Of a DNA stretch of 64,000 nucleotides, positions 31,613-41,811 are shown piece after piece; the stretch's first letter is position 1, and every line of letters starts with the position of its first letter. A program made the translations under genes and the position numbers. The notes beneath the pieces are model-generated. The model saw only the letters and a program-made list of their open reading frames with translations, did not search any database and was not told the DNA's origin. The stretch lies in contig NZ_JAGQDC010000011.1 in the NCBI RefSeq assembly GCF_023282985.1, forward strand, positions 62,001 through 126,000. Direction: 5' to 3'. The stretch is from Serratia silvae (lineage in GTDB: Bacteria > Pseudomonadota > Gammaproteobacteria > Enterobacterales > Enterobacteriaceae).

Positions 31613-33070
31613 TTACAGGGCCAGCGCCAGCTTGGCTTCGACTGCCGGATAGCCTTTGGCCAGTTCGGCCTGTTTCATGGCCTCTGCCGCCTTCTTCTCT
31701 TTTTCCAACAGATAGCCCACCAGGCTGACCTGATAACGGCGGATGTTTTCCACGTAGTTATAGGCTTCGCGGCCACGGGCATAGCCATAGGTGAGTGACG
31801 GGTAATAGCGCTTTTGGCTAAGCATTGGCAGGCGCTGTTTCACATCGACCCAACTGTCGGGGTTACCTTGCTGGTTTTTGGTGAGTTTACGCGCGTCCAG
31901 CATATGGCCCCAGCCCATGTTATAAGCGGCCAGTGCGAACCAGATCCGTTCATCTTCCGGCACCGTGTCGGGCACCTTATCCATCAGACGCTGCAGATAG
32001 AGCGCCCCGCCTTGAATACTCTGTTCCGGATCGAGCCTGTCGGTGACGCTCAGCCCGTCGGCGGTGGCTCTGGTCAGCATCATTAGCCCACGGACGCCGG
32101 TGGGGGAGGTTGCCTGCGGGTTCCAGTGCGATTCCTGATAGGCGATGGCGGCCAGCAGCTTCCAGTCAATTTCGCTGGCATACTTTTCAAACAGCGAACG
32201 GAAAGTGGGCAATACCGAGTCGATGGCTGATAGAAAGGTTTTGGTATCGACGTAGTCAAAACTGCCCACGTGCCCCAGATACTTCTCTTCCAACCGGGCC
32301 AGCGTACCGTCTTCTACCCGCTGGCTATAAAAATCCAGCAGCGCGGCGTACAGGCTATCGTCATCGCTGCGTTTCAGATACCAGGTCACAGGCTCTTCAT
32401 CGGTAATGTCAAAAGCGACGGCCAACTGCGGATGGATGCGCTGTAGCAGGGCAATGGTTATGGAATCGCCGATGGTGTAATCCAGCTTGCCATCGGCCAC
32501 CTGTTCCAGCAGCTCTTTCGATGTCAGATCGCTTGACGCTTCCCAACTGAGGTCGGGGTATTTACTTTGCTTGAGCTGCTTTAGCGCGCTGACGTGTGCT
32601 GAACCGGAGGCTACCGCTAGCTTGCCTTTGATATCGGCAAAGGTTTTTGGCCGCGTGGTTCCCAGCCGGTAAACCAACTGTTGGGAAACGGAATAATACG
32701 CCGGGCCGGTACTGGCTCGGCTGAGGCGATCCCGGTTGTAGATCAGCCCGGCGGCGAGCAGATCGGCATTGCCATCATCAAGATCGTCAAACAGGTCATT
32801 GATGTTTTGGTGTGGGATCACCACCAGCTTGACCCCCAGGTAGTTGGCAAAGCTTTTGGCCAACTCGTAGTCAAGGCCACTCGGCCCCTGTGGGGTAGTG
32901 AAATAGGTAAGCGGTGAGTTTAACGTGCTGATATGCAGCTCTCCCCGCGATTTGATCGCCTCGAGTTGGCCTCCCTGACCGCCACGCCAGGCGATTTTGG
33001 GCCACAGGGCAAGCGCCAGTAGCAGGGCCACAACACCGATTAGAATGTAATTTACTTTTAGGCGTTTCAA
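31613..33070 (-). CDS. mltF: Membrane-bound lytic murein transglycosylase F
   Basis: A 485-residue outer-membrane-associated enzyme that cleaves peptidoglycan. The N-terminal hydrophobic leader ([16 protein letters not shown]) is followed by a periplasmic-binding-protein-like regulatory domain (about 40-265) and a lysozyme-like SLT domain with catalytic Glu in [19 protein letters not shown]. It lacks some of the C-terminal extension of E. coli MltF (518). Divergent from purL. Confidence 0.95.
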   Translation of the reverse strand: MKRLKVNYILIGVVALLLALALWPKIAWRGGQGGQLEAIKSRGELHISTLNSPLTYFTTPQGPSGLDYELAKSFANYLGVKLVVIPHQNINDLFDDLDDGNADLLAAGLIYNRDRLSRASTGPAYYSVSQQLVYRLGTTRPKTFADIKGKLAVASGSAHVSALKQLKQSKYPDLSWEASSDLTSKELLEQVADGKLDYTIGDSITIALLQRIHPQLAVAFDITDEEPVTWYLKRSDDDSLYAALLDFYSQRVEDGTLARLEEKYLGHVGSFDYVDTKTFLSAIDSVLPTFRSLFEKYASEIDWKLLAAIAYQESHWNPQATSPTGVRGLMMLTRATADGLSVTDRLDPEQSIQGGALYLQRLMDKVPDTVPEDERIWFALAAYNMGWGHMLDARKLTKNQQGNPDSWVDVKQRLPMLSQKRYYPSLTYGYARGREAYNYVENIRRYQVSLVGYLLEKEKKAAEAMKQAELAKGYPAVEAKLALAL

Positions 33071-33236
33071 ATAGTTATCTCAAAATAGATGCACGCTTTA
33101 TGTTGACCGGAATCCGGTTTTTTTCATGGTTAAATCACCAGTGTTGGGGCATTTTGCGTAACATTACGTCAACGCGCAACTTTATTGATACGTTATGAGA
33201 ATTCGACGGAGGGAATAGCTTTTATCAATAATAGCT

Positions 33237-33252
33237 ACGCAAACGGTTTCGT
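33237..33252 (+). promoter_or_regulatory. PurR operator of purL
   Basis: ACGCAAACGGTTTCGT matches the PurR consensus ACGCAAACGTTTGCGT at 14 of 16 positions and lies about 100 bp upstream of purL. It predicts repression by PurR with hypoxanthine or guanine. Confidence 0.85.
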
Positions 33253-33349
33253 CGGCGGCGTGGATTATCTATAATGGCGCGCGTTTTCCCCCTGTTGCGC
33301 CCAATGAAGTGCTGAACCCAGTTGCTTCGAAGACGAGAGAACTTTGATT

Positions 33350-36300
33350 ATGGAAATACTGCGTGGTTCGCCCGCTTTGTCGGCTTTTCGTATTACCAAA
33401 CTACTGTCCCGCTGCCAGGATGCTCAACTCCCGATCGGTGATATCTATGCCGAGTACGTTCACTTTGCCGATGTCAGCGCACCGCTAAGCGCCGAAGAGC
33501 AGGCCAAGCTGCAACGGTTGCTCAAGTACGGCCCTTCTCTCGCTGAACATGCTCCGCAAGGCCGCCTGTTGTTGGTGACGCCGCGTCCGGGCACCATTTC
33601 GCCGTGGTCTTCCAAAGCCACTGATATCGCCCACAACTGTGGTCTGACGCAGGTGGTTCGTCTTGAGCGCGGCCTGGCATTTTATGTTACAGCGCCGACG
33701 TTGACCGATGCCCAGTGGCAACAGCTTGCCACCCTGCTGCATGATCGCATGATGGAAACGGTATTCGGTGAGCTGCAACAGGCGGAAACACTGTTCTCTC
33801 ATCATCAGCCCGCTCCGTATCAGACGGTGGATATCCTGGCGCAAGGCCGCAGCGCGCTGGAACAAGCCAACACCAAGCTGGGGCTGGCCTTGGCGCAAGA
33901 CGAGATCGACTACCTACTGGCCGCCTTTACCGAGTTGGGGCGCAACCCAACGGATATTGAGCTGTACATGTTCGCACAGGCCAACTCCGAACATTGCCGC
34001 CACAAGATTTTCAATGCCGACTGGGTCATCGACGGCGAACAGCAACCGAAGTCGCTGTTCAAAATGATCAAAAACACCTTTGAGCAGACGCCGGATTACG
34101 TGCTTTCTGCTTATAAAGACAACGCAGCGGTGATGGAAGGCTCACAGGTAGGGCGCTTCTTTGCCGAGCCGCAAAGCGGCCTGTATGACTATCATCAGGA
34201 AGAAGCACACATCCTGATGAAGGTGGAAACCCACAACCACCCAACGGCGATCTCGCCTTGGCCAGGAGCTGCGACCGGTTCTGGCGGTGAGATCCGCGAC
34301 GAAGGCGCAACGGGCCGTGGCGCAAAGCCGAAAGCTGGCCTGGTGGGGTTCTCGGTTTCCAACCTGCGTATTCCTGGATTTGAACAGCCTTGGGAACAGG
34401 ATTTTGGCAAGCCGGATCGCATTGTCACCGCGCTGGATATCATGACCGAAGGCCCATTGGGCGGTGCGGCGTTCAATAACGAGTTTGGACGCCCGGCGTT
34501 GGTCGGTTACTTCCGGACTTATGAGGAGCGCGTCAATAGCCACAACGGCGTTGAGCTGCGTGGCTACCACAAACCGATCATGCTGGCAGGCGGCCTGGGC
34601 AACATCCGCGCCGATCATGTGCAAAAAGGTGAGATCACCGTTGGCGCCAAATTGGTGGTGTTGGGTGGCCCGGCGATGAATATCGGTTTGGGCGGCGGGG
34701 CGGCTTCGTCGATGGCCTCTGGCCAGTCTGATGCCGATCTGGATTTTGCTTCGGTACAGCGTGATAACCCGGAAATGGAACGCCGCTGCCAGGAAGTGAT
34801 CGACCGCTGCTGGCAGATGGGCGATAGCAACCCGATCCTGTTTATCCACGATGTGGGTGCTGGTGGCCTGTCGAACGCGATGCCGGAACTGGTCAGCGAC
34901 GGTGGCCGTGGTGGCCGTTTCGAACTGCGTGACATTCTCAACGACGAGCCGGGCATGAGCCCGCTGGAAGTGTGGTGTAACGAATCCCAAGAGCGTTATG
35001 TGATGGCGGTAGCGCCTGAGCAGATGGCAACCTTTGAGGAAATCTGCCGCCGTGAGCGCGCACCTTTCGCGGTGATTGGTGAAGCGACGGAAGAACGCCA
35101 TCTGACGCTCAACGATCGCCACTTCGACAATCAGCCGATCGACATGCCGCTGGATGTCCTGCTGGGCAAAACGCCAAAAATGACCCGCGACGTGAAACGT
35201 CAACAGGCGAGCGGCGAAGCGTTGCAGCGTGCTGGTATCACCATTGCCGATGCGGTAAAACGGGTGCTGCACCTGCCTGCCGTCGCGGAGAAAACCTTCC
35301 TGATCACCATTGGCGACCGTACCGTCACCGGTATGGTGGCGCGTGACCAGATGATTGGCCCGTGGCAGATCCCGGTAGCCGACTGTGCGGTAACCACGGC
35401 TAGCCTGGACAGCTATTACGGGGAAGCGATGTCGATCGGTGAGCGTGCTCCCGTCGCATTGCTGGACTTTGCCGCCTCTGGTCGCCTGGCAGTAGGGGAA
35501 GCGCTGACTAACCTGGCCGCGGTGGAAATCGGTTCGCTCAAGCGAGTGAAACTTTCCGCCAACTGGATGGCCGCAGCGGGCCACCCTGGCGAAGATGCCG
35601 GTCTGTATGAGGCGGTGAAGGCGGTGGGTGAAGAACTTTGCCCGGCGCTGGGTATCACCATTCCGGTGGGCAAAGACTCGATGTCGATGAAAACCCGCTG
35701 GCAGGAAGGCAATGAACAACGGGAAATGACGTCACCACTGTCGCTGGTGATCACTGCATTTGCCCGCGTGGAAGATGTGCGCCACACCGTGACGCCGCAA
35801 CTGCGTACCGACAAGGGTGATAGCGCGCTGTTACTGATCGATCTGGGTAATGGCCACAATGCCCTGGGGGCAACGGCGTTGGCGCAGGTCTATCGCCAAC
35901 TGGGCGACAAGCCAGCCGATGTACGCAACGTGGAGCAACTGGCCGGTTTCTTCAACGCGATGCAGCAGCTAGTGGCGGATCGTACACTGTTGGCCTATCA
36001 CGACCGTTCCGATGGCGGCCTGCTGGTCACCTTGGCCGAGATGGCGTTTGCCGGGCATTGCGGCGTGGAAGTGGATATTCAGGCTCTGGGTTCTGACGCC
36101 TTGGCAGCCTTGTTCAACGAAGAGCTGGGTGGGGTGATCCAGGTGCCTGCCGCGCAGCTGGCAGCCGTACAGCAAGTGTTTGCCCAATATGGTCTGACGG
36201 ATAACGTGCATCATCTTGGCCAGGTGCTGAGTGGTGATCGATTCGTCATCACCAGCGCTGGGAAACCGGTGTACAGCGAAAGCCGTAGCACCCTGCGTAC

Positions 36301-37240
36301 CTGGTGGGCTGAAACTACCTGGCAGATGCAGCGTCTGCGTGACAACCCGGAATGTGCCGATCAGGAGCACCAGGCCAAGCAGGATGAACGCGATCCTGGC
36401 CTGAACGTCAAGCTGACTTTCGCGACCGATGACGACATCGCGGCACCTTACATCGCCAAGGGTGCACGCCCTAAGGTTGCGGTATTGCGTGAGCAAGGGG
36501 TTAACTCCCACGTTGAGATGGCGGCGGCGTTCCACCGTGCTGGTTTTGATGCGGTTGATGTACACATGAGCGATCTGCTGGCAGGTCGCCGCGATCTGCA
36601 AGAGTTCCACACGCTGGTGGCCTGTGGCGGCTTCTCTTATGGCGACGTGCTGGGTGCAGGGGAAGGCTGGGCGAAATCGATACTGTTCAACGAGCGTGTA
36701 CGTGATGAGTTTGCCGACTTCTTCCATCGCCCGCAGACCTTGGCATTGGGCGTTTGTAACGGTTGCCAGATGATGTCCAACCTGCGTGAGCTGATCCCGG
36801 GGGCTGAACATTGGCCGCGCTTTGTGCGCAACCTGTCGGATCGTTTCGAAGCGCGCTTCAGCCTGGTAGAAGTGGCCAGCAGCCCGTCGTTGTTTATGCA
36901 AGGTATGGCAGGTTCACGTATGCCGATTGCGGTTTCCCATGGTGAAGGCCATGTGGAAGTGCGCGATGCGGCGCATCTGGCGGCGTTGGAGCATCATGGC
37001 CTGGTGGCGTTGCGCTTTGTCGACAATCACGGCCAAGTGACCGAAGCTTACCCTGCCAACCCGAACGGTTCACCGAATGGGATTACGGCAGTCACCAGCA
37101 GCAATGGCCGCGCTACCGTAATGATGCCGCATCCTGAACGCGTGTTCCGCACCGTCAGCAACTCTTGGCATCCAGAGGAGTGGGGGGAAGATAGCCCTTG
37201 GGTGCGCATGTTCCGCAACGCTCGCAAGCAACTGGGGTGA
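33350..37240 (+). CDS. purL: Phosphoribosylformylglycinamidine synthase
   Basis: A 1296-residue single-chain FGAM synthase (step four of purine synthesis). Order: N-terminal PurS-like domain (1-150), linker and two AIRS-type synthetase halves ([32 protein letters not shown]), and a C-terminal glutaminase with Cys in GVCNGCQMM (about residue 1136) and His/Glu in MPHPERVF. The ATG at 33350 gives [15 protein letters not shown]; a TTG two codons earlier is less likely. Large-type PurL is standard for gamma-proteobacteria. Confidence 0.98.
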   Translation: MEILRGSPALSAFRITKLLSRCQDAQLPIGDIYAEYVHFADVSAPLSAEEQAKLQRLLKYGPSLAEHAPQGRLLLVTPRPGTISPWSSKATDIAHNCGLTQVVRLERGLAFYVTAPTLTDAQWQQLATLLHDRMMETVFGELQQAETLFSHHQPAPYQTVDILAQGRSALEQANTKLGLALAQDEIDYLLAAFTELGRNPTDIELYMFAQANSEHCRHKIFNADWVIDGEQQPKSLFKMIKNTFEQTPDYVLSAYKDNAAVMEGSQVGRFFAEPQSGLYDYHQEEAHILMKVETHNHPTAISPWPGAATGSGGEIRDEGATGRGAKPKAGLVGFSVSNLRIPGFEQPWEQDFGKPDRIVTALDIMTEGPLGGAAFNNEFGRPALVGYFRTYEERVNSHNGVELRGYHKPIMLAGGLGNIRADHVQKGEITVGAKLVVLGGPAMNIGLGGGAASSMASGQSDADLDFASVQRDNPEMERRCQEVIDRCWQMGDSNPILFIHDVGAGGLSNAMPELVSDGGRGGRFELRDILNDEPGMSPLEVWCNESQERYVMAVAPEQMATFEEICRRERAPFAVIGEATEERHLTLNDRHFDNQPIDMPLDVLLGKTPKMTRDVKRQQASGEALQRAGITIADAVKRVLHLPAVAEKTFLITIGDRTVTGMVARDQMIGPWQIPVADCAVTTASLDSYYGEAMSIGERAPVALLDFAASGRLAVGEALTNLAAVEIGSLKRVKLSANWMAAAGHPGEDAGLYEAVKAVGEELCPALGITIPVGKDSMSMKTRWQEGNEQREMTSPLSLVITAFARVEDVRHTVTPQLRTDKGDSALLLIDLGNGHNALGATALAQVYRQLGDKPADVRNVEQLAGFFNAMQQLVADRTLLAYHDRSDGGLLVTLAEMAFAGHCGVEVDIQALGSDALAALFNEELGGVIQVPAAQLAAVQQVFAQYGLTDNVHHLGQVLSGDRFVITSAGKPVYSESRSTLRTWWAETTWQMQRLRDNPECADQEHQAKQDERDPGLNVKLTFATDDDIAAPYIAKGARPKVAVLREQGVNSHVEMAAAFHRAGFDAVDVHMSDLLAGRRDLQEFHTLVACGGFSYGDVLGAGEGWAKSILFNERVRDEFADFFHRPQTLALGVCNGCQMMSNLRELIPGAEHWPRFVRNLSDRFEARFSLVEVASSPSLFMQGMAGSRMPIAVSHGEGHVEVRDAAHLAALEHHGLVALRFVDNHGQVTEAYPANPNGSPNGITAVTSSNGRATVMMPHPERVFRTVSNSWHPEEWGEDSPWVRMFRNARKQLG

Positions 37241-37271
37241 TTTAGCCTGAGGTTTACCTGAAAACTTACTG

Positions 37272-37296
37272 AGGCGCCGCGTTGGCGCCTTTTTAT
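37272..37296 (+). terminator. purL terminator
   Basis: AGGCGCC (37272-37278) and GGCGCCT (37284-37290) pair around GCGTT, followed by TTTTTA. Confidence 0.85.
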
Positions 37297-37325
37297 TTCT
37301 TTATTTTTTAAATGGTTAGCCTTTT

Positions 37326-37438
37326 TGTCTGTTTTTTGAGACAAATGCCATATTGCGTGTCTCTAAAAAGAGACATTTAACTCATTGATTTTAATCGGGG
37401 TTAAACCGTTTGATTTTAGTTGTCGTGTTTTGGCGACG
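37326..37438 (+). promoter_or_regulatory. Three GlrR-type boxes upstream of glmY
   Basis: TGTC-N10-GACA occurs perfectly at 37326-37343 and 37358-37375, and with one mismatch (GACG) at 37421-37438. Spacing of 32 and 63 bp keeps them on about the same helix face. Known GlrR sites of glmY and glmZ have this form. Confidence 0.85.
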
Positions 37439-37544
37439 GTATGTCGGATTATTACTCAAACTCGACCACGTTGGTAGCGGTGATAAACCGCGGGTAAAAT
37501 AATTTATCCTTAATAAACATTGAATTATTAATTATTTTATAAAG

Positions 37545-37561
37545 TTGGCACGGATGGTGCA
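37545..37561 (+). promoter_or_regulatory. Sigma-54 promoter of glmY
   Basis: TTGGCACGGATGGTGCA carries the -24 GG (37547-37548) and -12 GC (37559-37560) with ten bases between, matching TGGCAC-N5-TTGCA with one mismatch. Start expected near 37573. A TATAAC hexamer overlaps just after it and could give a sigma-70 start. Confidence 0.8.
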
Positions 37562-37572
37562 TTATAACAATC

Positions 37573-37783
37573 AGTTGCTCATTCACCTTTTTATGATCGG
37601 CCCCGTCTAGTACGGAACAGCGCCTCATAAGCCTCCGAATGATGCCTAAGAAATGGTGCCTATCGTCCAACCAAACCGATAACAGACGCGCAAGCGACTT
37701 TATCAAGCATCGGGCGACACGTGGAGTGAGGCACCGCCTAGTATCCAACTGTGATGAAATGTTCATCAATCCCGGATACTTTT
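37573..37783 (+). ncRNA. glmY: Small regulatory RNA GlmY
   Basis: GlmY sequesters the adaptor RapZ when glucosamine-6-phosphate is low, which spares GlmZ and raises GlmS synthesis. The expected 5' end AGTTGCTCATTC and the blocks GCGCCTCATAAGCCTCCG, ATGGTGCCTATCGTCC and GTGGAGTGAGGCACC match the GlmY/GlmZ family. It ends in a hairpin with TTTTT. Placement between purL and glrK is the conserved glmY locus. The 5' end is set from the sigma-54 promoter; about 211 nt is longer than E. coli GlmY (184), so the ends are approximate. Confidence 0.83.
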
Positions 37784-37784
37784 T
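37741..37784 (+). terminator. glmY terminator
   Basis: GTATCC (37741-37746) pairs with GGATAC (37774-37779), enclosing a second hairpin TGATGAA / TTCATCA (37752-37768), followed by five T. Confidence 0.7.
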
Positions 37785-38062
37785 GGATGCTATTCGTCCT
37801 GATCAGATGCCAGCCTAGTGCTACATCACCTGGGGACGAGGAGTAAGGGCATCCACATATTCCTTGCGATGGGGCATCATGCCCCAGCGTCAAAAGCAAA
37901 ACCGCGTTTCCTTCGTTATTTCCCTCGATACGTTTTCAAACCACATCAGTTTCCTCTTTTGGGGATAACGCGTTTTTGCTTGTCTGAACGCCATTAATCC
38001 TCTGCCGGGCTTTTCTCTCCCCGGATAGTCGGTTAGCATCGGAGCAGACTAGTGATAATGAG

Positions 38063-39499
38063 ATGATTTCTTTGAAAAGATGGCGTCTATTCCCGCGCTC
38101 GTTGCGCCAATTGGTCGTAATGGCGTTCCTGCTGGTACTGTTACCGCTGCTGGTATTGGCTTATCAGGCCTACCAAAGCCTGGATCATCTCAGCGCTCAG
38201 GCGGCGGATATCAACCGTACGACGCTGGTCGATGCCCGGCGCAGTGAGGCAATGACCAGCGTGGCGCTGGAAATGGAGCGCAGCTATCGCCAGTACTGCG
38301 TACTGGTCGATCCGACCTTGGAGCGGCTGTACCAGAACCAGCGTAAACAGTATTCACAGATGCTGGACGCTCACGTACCGATCCTGCCGGATGAACGTTA
38401 TTACCAGACTCTGCGCGGCCTGCTGACACAGCTCGCCACCATCAAGTGCCAGAGCAGCGGGCCGGACAAGGACGCTTCACTGCTGTTAGAGTCCTTTTCA
38501 CGTTCCAACGCCGAAATGGTCCAGGCCACCCGCACCGTAGTTTATTCCCGTGGGCAGCAGTTGCAGCAGGCGATCGCCGAGCGCGGCCAATATTTTGGCT
38601 GGCAGGCGTTGTTGCTGTTCCTGGTCAGTGTGCTGTTGGTGGTGCTGTTTACCCGCATGATTATCGGGCCCGTCAAGGCCGTTGAGCGTATGATTAACCG
38701 CTTGGGGGAAGGGCGGCCCATCGGCATGACGGCGTCCTTTAAAGGCCCACGTGAACTGCGTTCTTTGGCCCAGCGCATTATCTGGTTGAGCGAACGTCTG
38801 GCCTGGCTGGAATCGCAGCGCCATGAGTTCCTGCGCCATATCTCCCATGAACTGAAAACGCCGTTGGCCAGCATGCGTGAAGGCACCGAGCTATTGGCAG
38901 ATGGTGTGGCAGGCCCGCTCACCTCCGATCAGAAAGAGGTGGTGGCGATCCTCGATCAGAGCAGCCGTCATCTGCAATTGCTGATTGAGCAACTGCTGGA
39001 TTACAACCGCAAACTGGCAGATGGCCCGTCGGAACATGAAAACGTTGAGTTGGAAGAACTGGTGGATATGGTGGTCGCCGCCCACAGTTTGCCGGCGCGC
39101 GCCAAGATGATCCGCACGGAAGTCAAACTTGAAGCGGAAATCTGCTGGGCAGAGCCTACGTTATTAATGCGCGTACTGGATAATCTCTACTCCAATGCGG
39201 TGCACTACGGCAAGGAATCCGGTAACATTTGGATCCGCAGCCGCCAGGTCGGCCAACAGGTACAGATTGACGTCGCCAATACCGGCAGCGCGATCCCGCA
39301 AGCGGAACGAACCATGATTTTTGAGCCTTTTTTCCAGGGGAGTCACCAGAGAAAAGGGGCCGTTAAAGGAAGTGGACTGGGGCTGAGCATTGCACAGGAC
39401 TGTATTCGCCGTATGCGTGGCGAATTAAAATTGGTGGATCTCGCCGATGCCGATGTCTGCTTCCGTATTGAATTGCCATTAACCGCCGAGAATGAATAA
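38063..39499 (+). CDS. glrK: Sensor histidine kinase GlrK (QseE)
   Basis: A 478-residue inner-membrane kinase. Membrane segments lie at about 15-36 and 180-200, with a periplasmic helical sensor between; then HAMP, the H-box HISHELKTPLAS with phospho-acceptor His262, and an ATPase domain (NAVHYG, SGLGLSIAQD). It phosphorylates GlrR and so drives sigma-54 transcription of glmY, which lies directly upstream. First gene of glrK-qseG-glrR. Confidence 0.95.
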   Translation: MISLKRWRLFPRSLRQLVVMAFLLVLLPLLVLAYQAYQSLDHLSAQAADINRTTLVDARRSEAMTSVALEMERSYRQYCVLVDPTLERLYQNQRKQYSQMLDAHVPILPDERYYQTLRGLLTQLATIKCQSSGPDKDASLLLESFSRSNAEMVQATRTVVYSRGQQLQQAIAERGQYFGWQALLLFLVSVLLVVLFTRMIIGPVKAVERMINRLGEGRPIGMTASFKGPRELRSLAQRIIWLSERLAWLESQRHEFLRHISHELKTPLASMREGTELLADGVAGPLTSDQKEVVAILDQSSRHLQLLIEQLLDYNRKLADGPSEHENVELEELVDMVVAAHSLPARAKMIRTEVKLEAEICWAEPTLLMRVLDNLYSNAVHYGKESGNIWIRSRQVGQQVQIDVANTGSAIPQAERTMIFEPFFQGSHQRKGAVKGSGLGLSIAQDCIRRMRGELKLVDLADADVCFRIELPLTAENE

Positions 39500-39502
39500 A
39501 TA

Positions 39503-40375
39503 ATGTACACAGGGTCTAATCGCGCTTATCAATCGCAGACCGAAGGTTCACCGCGTGTTTCTCTACGCGCACCGCTCGGCAAACATTCGCTTTCTTTTTT
39601 GGGCTCGATACTTTTTGCCCCGTTTCTGCTGATCGGCTGTGTCGATCGTGTCGCCAGTAGCGGCCCGGCTCAGGAGCAACAGGAGGCGATCCCAGATACC
39701 AAGGTAGTGGATTACCGCATTGCGCCTTGCGATACGCTATGGCAGCTTGATGAAAAAGAAGCCTTGGAAAACTCACTCTTTTGGCTGCGGGCGATGGACT
39801 GTGCCGATCGTATCGGCTCCACGCAGGCCAGAGCGTTGGCGAAAACCCTGCCGGGTAACGATTGGCAGAACGTGTTCAAACAAAGTATTTTGCTGGGCAG
39901 CGCCGAGCCGAGCTCGAACGAGCGCCGTCAGATCGTCGATCGTCTGAACAGCTATCGCCTCGAATTCCCAAACTCGCTACGCCCATTGCTGCAATTGTGG
40001 CGTCAGCAGCAGGCGCTGCAAATTTCCCTGTTTGACGAGCGGGCGCGTTACCAGCATCTGCAGGAAAGCTCAGACAGCCAGATCGATTCGCTGCGCCAAA
40101 GTCAGAGCTATTTACAGGGCCAATTGCAGGAGACCTCTCGCAAACTGGAGAACCTGACCGATATCGAACGCCAGCTCTCGTCACGCAAGCAGCTGCAGGG
40201 GGAAATCCCAGAAAGCAGCGTGGCGCAGCCTAAAGCAGATGCCGCAGGCAAGCCCGCAGCGCCCGCCAAAGCGGCCGAGCCTGCAGAGGTGACTGAAACC
40301 GGTACCGCTTTGCCGGTAGAGCCGGAAGATACCTACACGCCGCCCGCGGCTAACAAGGAGTCCCCAGCGCAATGA
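39503..40375 (+). CDS. qseG: Outer-membrane lipoprotein QseG (YfhG)
   Basis: A 290-residue lipoprotein with lipobox LLIGC (Cys46 from the first ATG), a conserved LFWLRAMDCADR segment, and a coiled coil around residues 165-225 ending RKLENLTDIERQLSSRK. The tail is rich in Ala, Pro and Glu and longer than in E. coli (237). QseG activates GlrK at the outer membrane. It begins 3 bases after glrK and overlaps glrR by four. The N-terminus before the hydrophobic stretch is long; a later start is possible. Confidence 0.9.
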   Translation: MYTGSNRAYQSQTEGSPRVSLRAPLGKHSLSFLGSILFAPFLLIGCVDRVASSGPAQEQQEAIPDTKVVDYRIAPCDTLWQLDEKEALENSLFWLRAMDCADRIGSTQARALAKTLPGNDWQNVFKQSILLGSAEPSSNERRQIVDRLNSYRLEFPNSLRPLLQLWRQQQALQISLFDERARYQHLQESSDSQIDSLRQSQSYLQGQLQETSRKLENLTDIERQLSSRKQLQGEIPESSVAQPKADAAGKPAAPAKAAEPAEVTETGTALPVEPEDTYTPPAANKESPAQ

Positions 40376-41712
40376 CAGCTCGCAAACCGGCCAATCTTTT
40401 GTTGGTTGACGACGATCCCAGCCTGCTTAAGCTGTTGGGAATGCGCCTGACCAGCGAAGGTTTTCACGTTACTACGGCGGAAAGCGGCCAAGAGGCTTTG
40501 CGCCTGCTGGCCCGCGAAAAGATCGACCTGGTGATCAGCGACCTGCGGATGGATGAAATGGATGGTATGGCGCTGTTTGCCGAGATCCAGAAACACCAGC
40601 CGGGGATGCCTGTGATTATCCTGACCGCACACGGCTCTATCCCGGATGCGGTGGCGGCGACCCAACAGGGGGTATTCAGCTTCCTGACCAAGCCGGTCGA
40701 TCGCGATGCGTTGTATAAGGCGATCGATGAAGCGTTGTCACTGTCGTCGATCCCAGCCGGTGATGACAGCTGGCGTGAGGATTTTGTCACCCGTAGCCCG
40801 ATTATGCTGCGGCTGCTTGAACAGGCGAAGATGGTCGCCCAGTCGGACGTCAGCGTGCTGATCAACGGCCAGAGCGGCACTGGCAAAGAGGTGCTGGCAC
40901 AGGCCATCCATGCGGCCAGCCCACGGGCCAAGAAAGCCTTTATCGCCATCAACTGCGGCGCGTTGCCGGAGCAACTGCTGGAGTCAGAGCTGTTTGGTCA
41001 TGCCAAGGGGGCATTCACCGGTGCCGTCAGCAGCCGTGAAGGTTTGTTCCAGGCGGCAGAGGGAGGCACGCTGTTCCTTGATGAGATTGGCGATATGCCG
41101 CTCTCGCTACAGGTGAAATTGCTACGTGTGTTGCAGGAACGCAAGGTGCGCCCATTGGGCAGCAACCGCGATCTGGATATTGACGTACGCATCATTTCCG
41201 CCACCCACCGCGATCTGCCTAAGGCGATGGTAAAAAACGAGTTCCGTGAAGATCTCTATTACCGTCTGAACGTGGTTAACCTGAAAATACCGGCGCTCAA
41301 CGAGCGGGCCGAAGATATCCCGCTGCTGGCCAACCATCTGCTACGTGCTTCGGCACTGCGTCACAAACCCTTTGTACGCAGCTTCTCTTCCGATGCCATG
41401 AAACGCCTGATGACCGCCAGTTGGCCCGGCAACGTGCGCCAGTTGGTGAACGTGATCGAGCAGTGTGTGGCATTGACCACGGCACCGGTGATCAGTGAAG
41501 CACTGGTTGAGCAGGCGCTGGAAGGGGAAAACACGGCGCTGCCGACCTTTGTCGAAGCGCGCAACCAGTTTGAATTACACTATTTACGTAAACTGTTGCA
41601 GATCACCAAGGGTAACGTCACCCAGGCCGCGCGCATGGCGGGCCGTAACCGTACTGAGTTCTATAAATTGTTGTCGCGTCATGAACTGGATGCCAACGAT
41701 TTCAAAGAATGA
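40372..41712 (+). CDS. glrR: Sigma-54 response regulator GlrR (QseF)
   Basis: A 446-residue NtrC-type activator: receiver domain with Asp57 in VISDLRMDEMDG, AAA+ domain with Walker A GQSGTGKEVLAQ, the sigma-54-contact loop GAFTGA and Walker B LFLDEIGDMP, and a C-terminal Fis-type helix-turn-helix (GNVTQAARMAGRNRTEFYKLL). It is expected to bind the three TGTC-N10-GACA boxes ahead of glmY. Confidence 0.97.
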   Translation: MTARKPANLLLVDDDPSLLKLLGMRLTSEGFHVTTAESGQEALRLLAREKIDLVISDLRMDEMDGMALFAEIQKHQPGMPVIILTAHGSIPDAVAATQQGVFSFLTKPVDRDALYKAIDEALSLSSIPAGDDSWREDFVTRSPIMLRLLEQAKMVAQSDVSVLINGQSGTGKEVLAQAIHAASPRAKKAFIAINCGALPEQLLESELFGHAKGAFTGAVSSREGLFQAAEGGTLFLDEIGDMPLSLQVKLLRVLQERKVRPLGSNRDLDIDVRIISATHRDLPKAMVKNEFREDLYYRLNVVNLKIPALNERAEDIPLLANHLLRASALRHKPFVRSFSSDAMKRLMTASWPGNVRQLVNVIEQCVALTTAPVISEALVEQALEGENTALPTFVEARNQFELHYLRKLLQITKGNVTQAARMAGRNRTEFYKLLSRHELDANDFKE

Positions 41713-41725
41713 TGTTTTCTTTTCT

Positions 41726-41745
41726 GAACCTGCATGTGCAGGTTC
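41726..41745 (+). terminator. Hairpin after glrR
   Basis: GAACCTGCA (41726-41734) and TGCAGGTTC (41737-41745) form a 9-bp stem with only two bases between, so the loop must open by a pair. No T tract, so it is a weak terminator candidate. Confidence 0.35.
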
Positions 41746-41811
41746 TCAACAAATTAGCCGGAATGATTTACACTCCGTTTTCTTTGTTGTGGCATGGCAG
41801 ACCATAGAAAT

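Noticed and set aside
34142-35719. Long antisense ORF (525 codons) opposite purL
   Set aside because: Codon-mirror shadow of a highly conserved gene; no start context or similarity, and histidine/arginine-rich composition typical of antisense frames.
37452-37769. Minus-strand ORF over the glmY region
   Set aside because: The region is better explained by the GlmY RNA, sigma-54 promoter and terminator; no homology seen.
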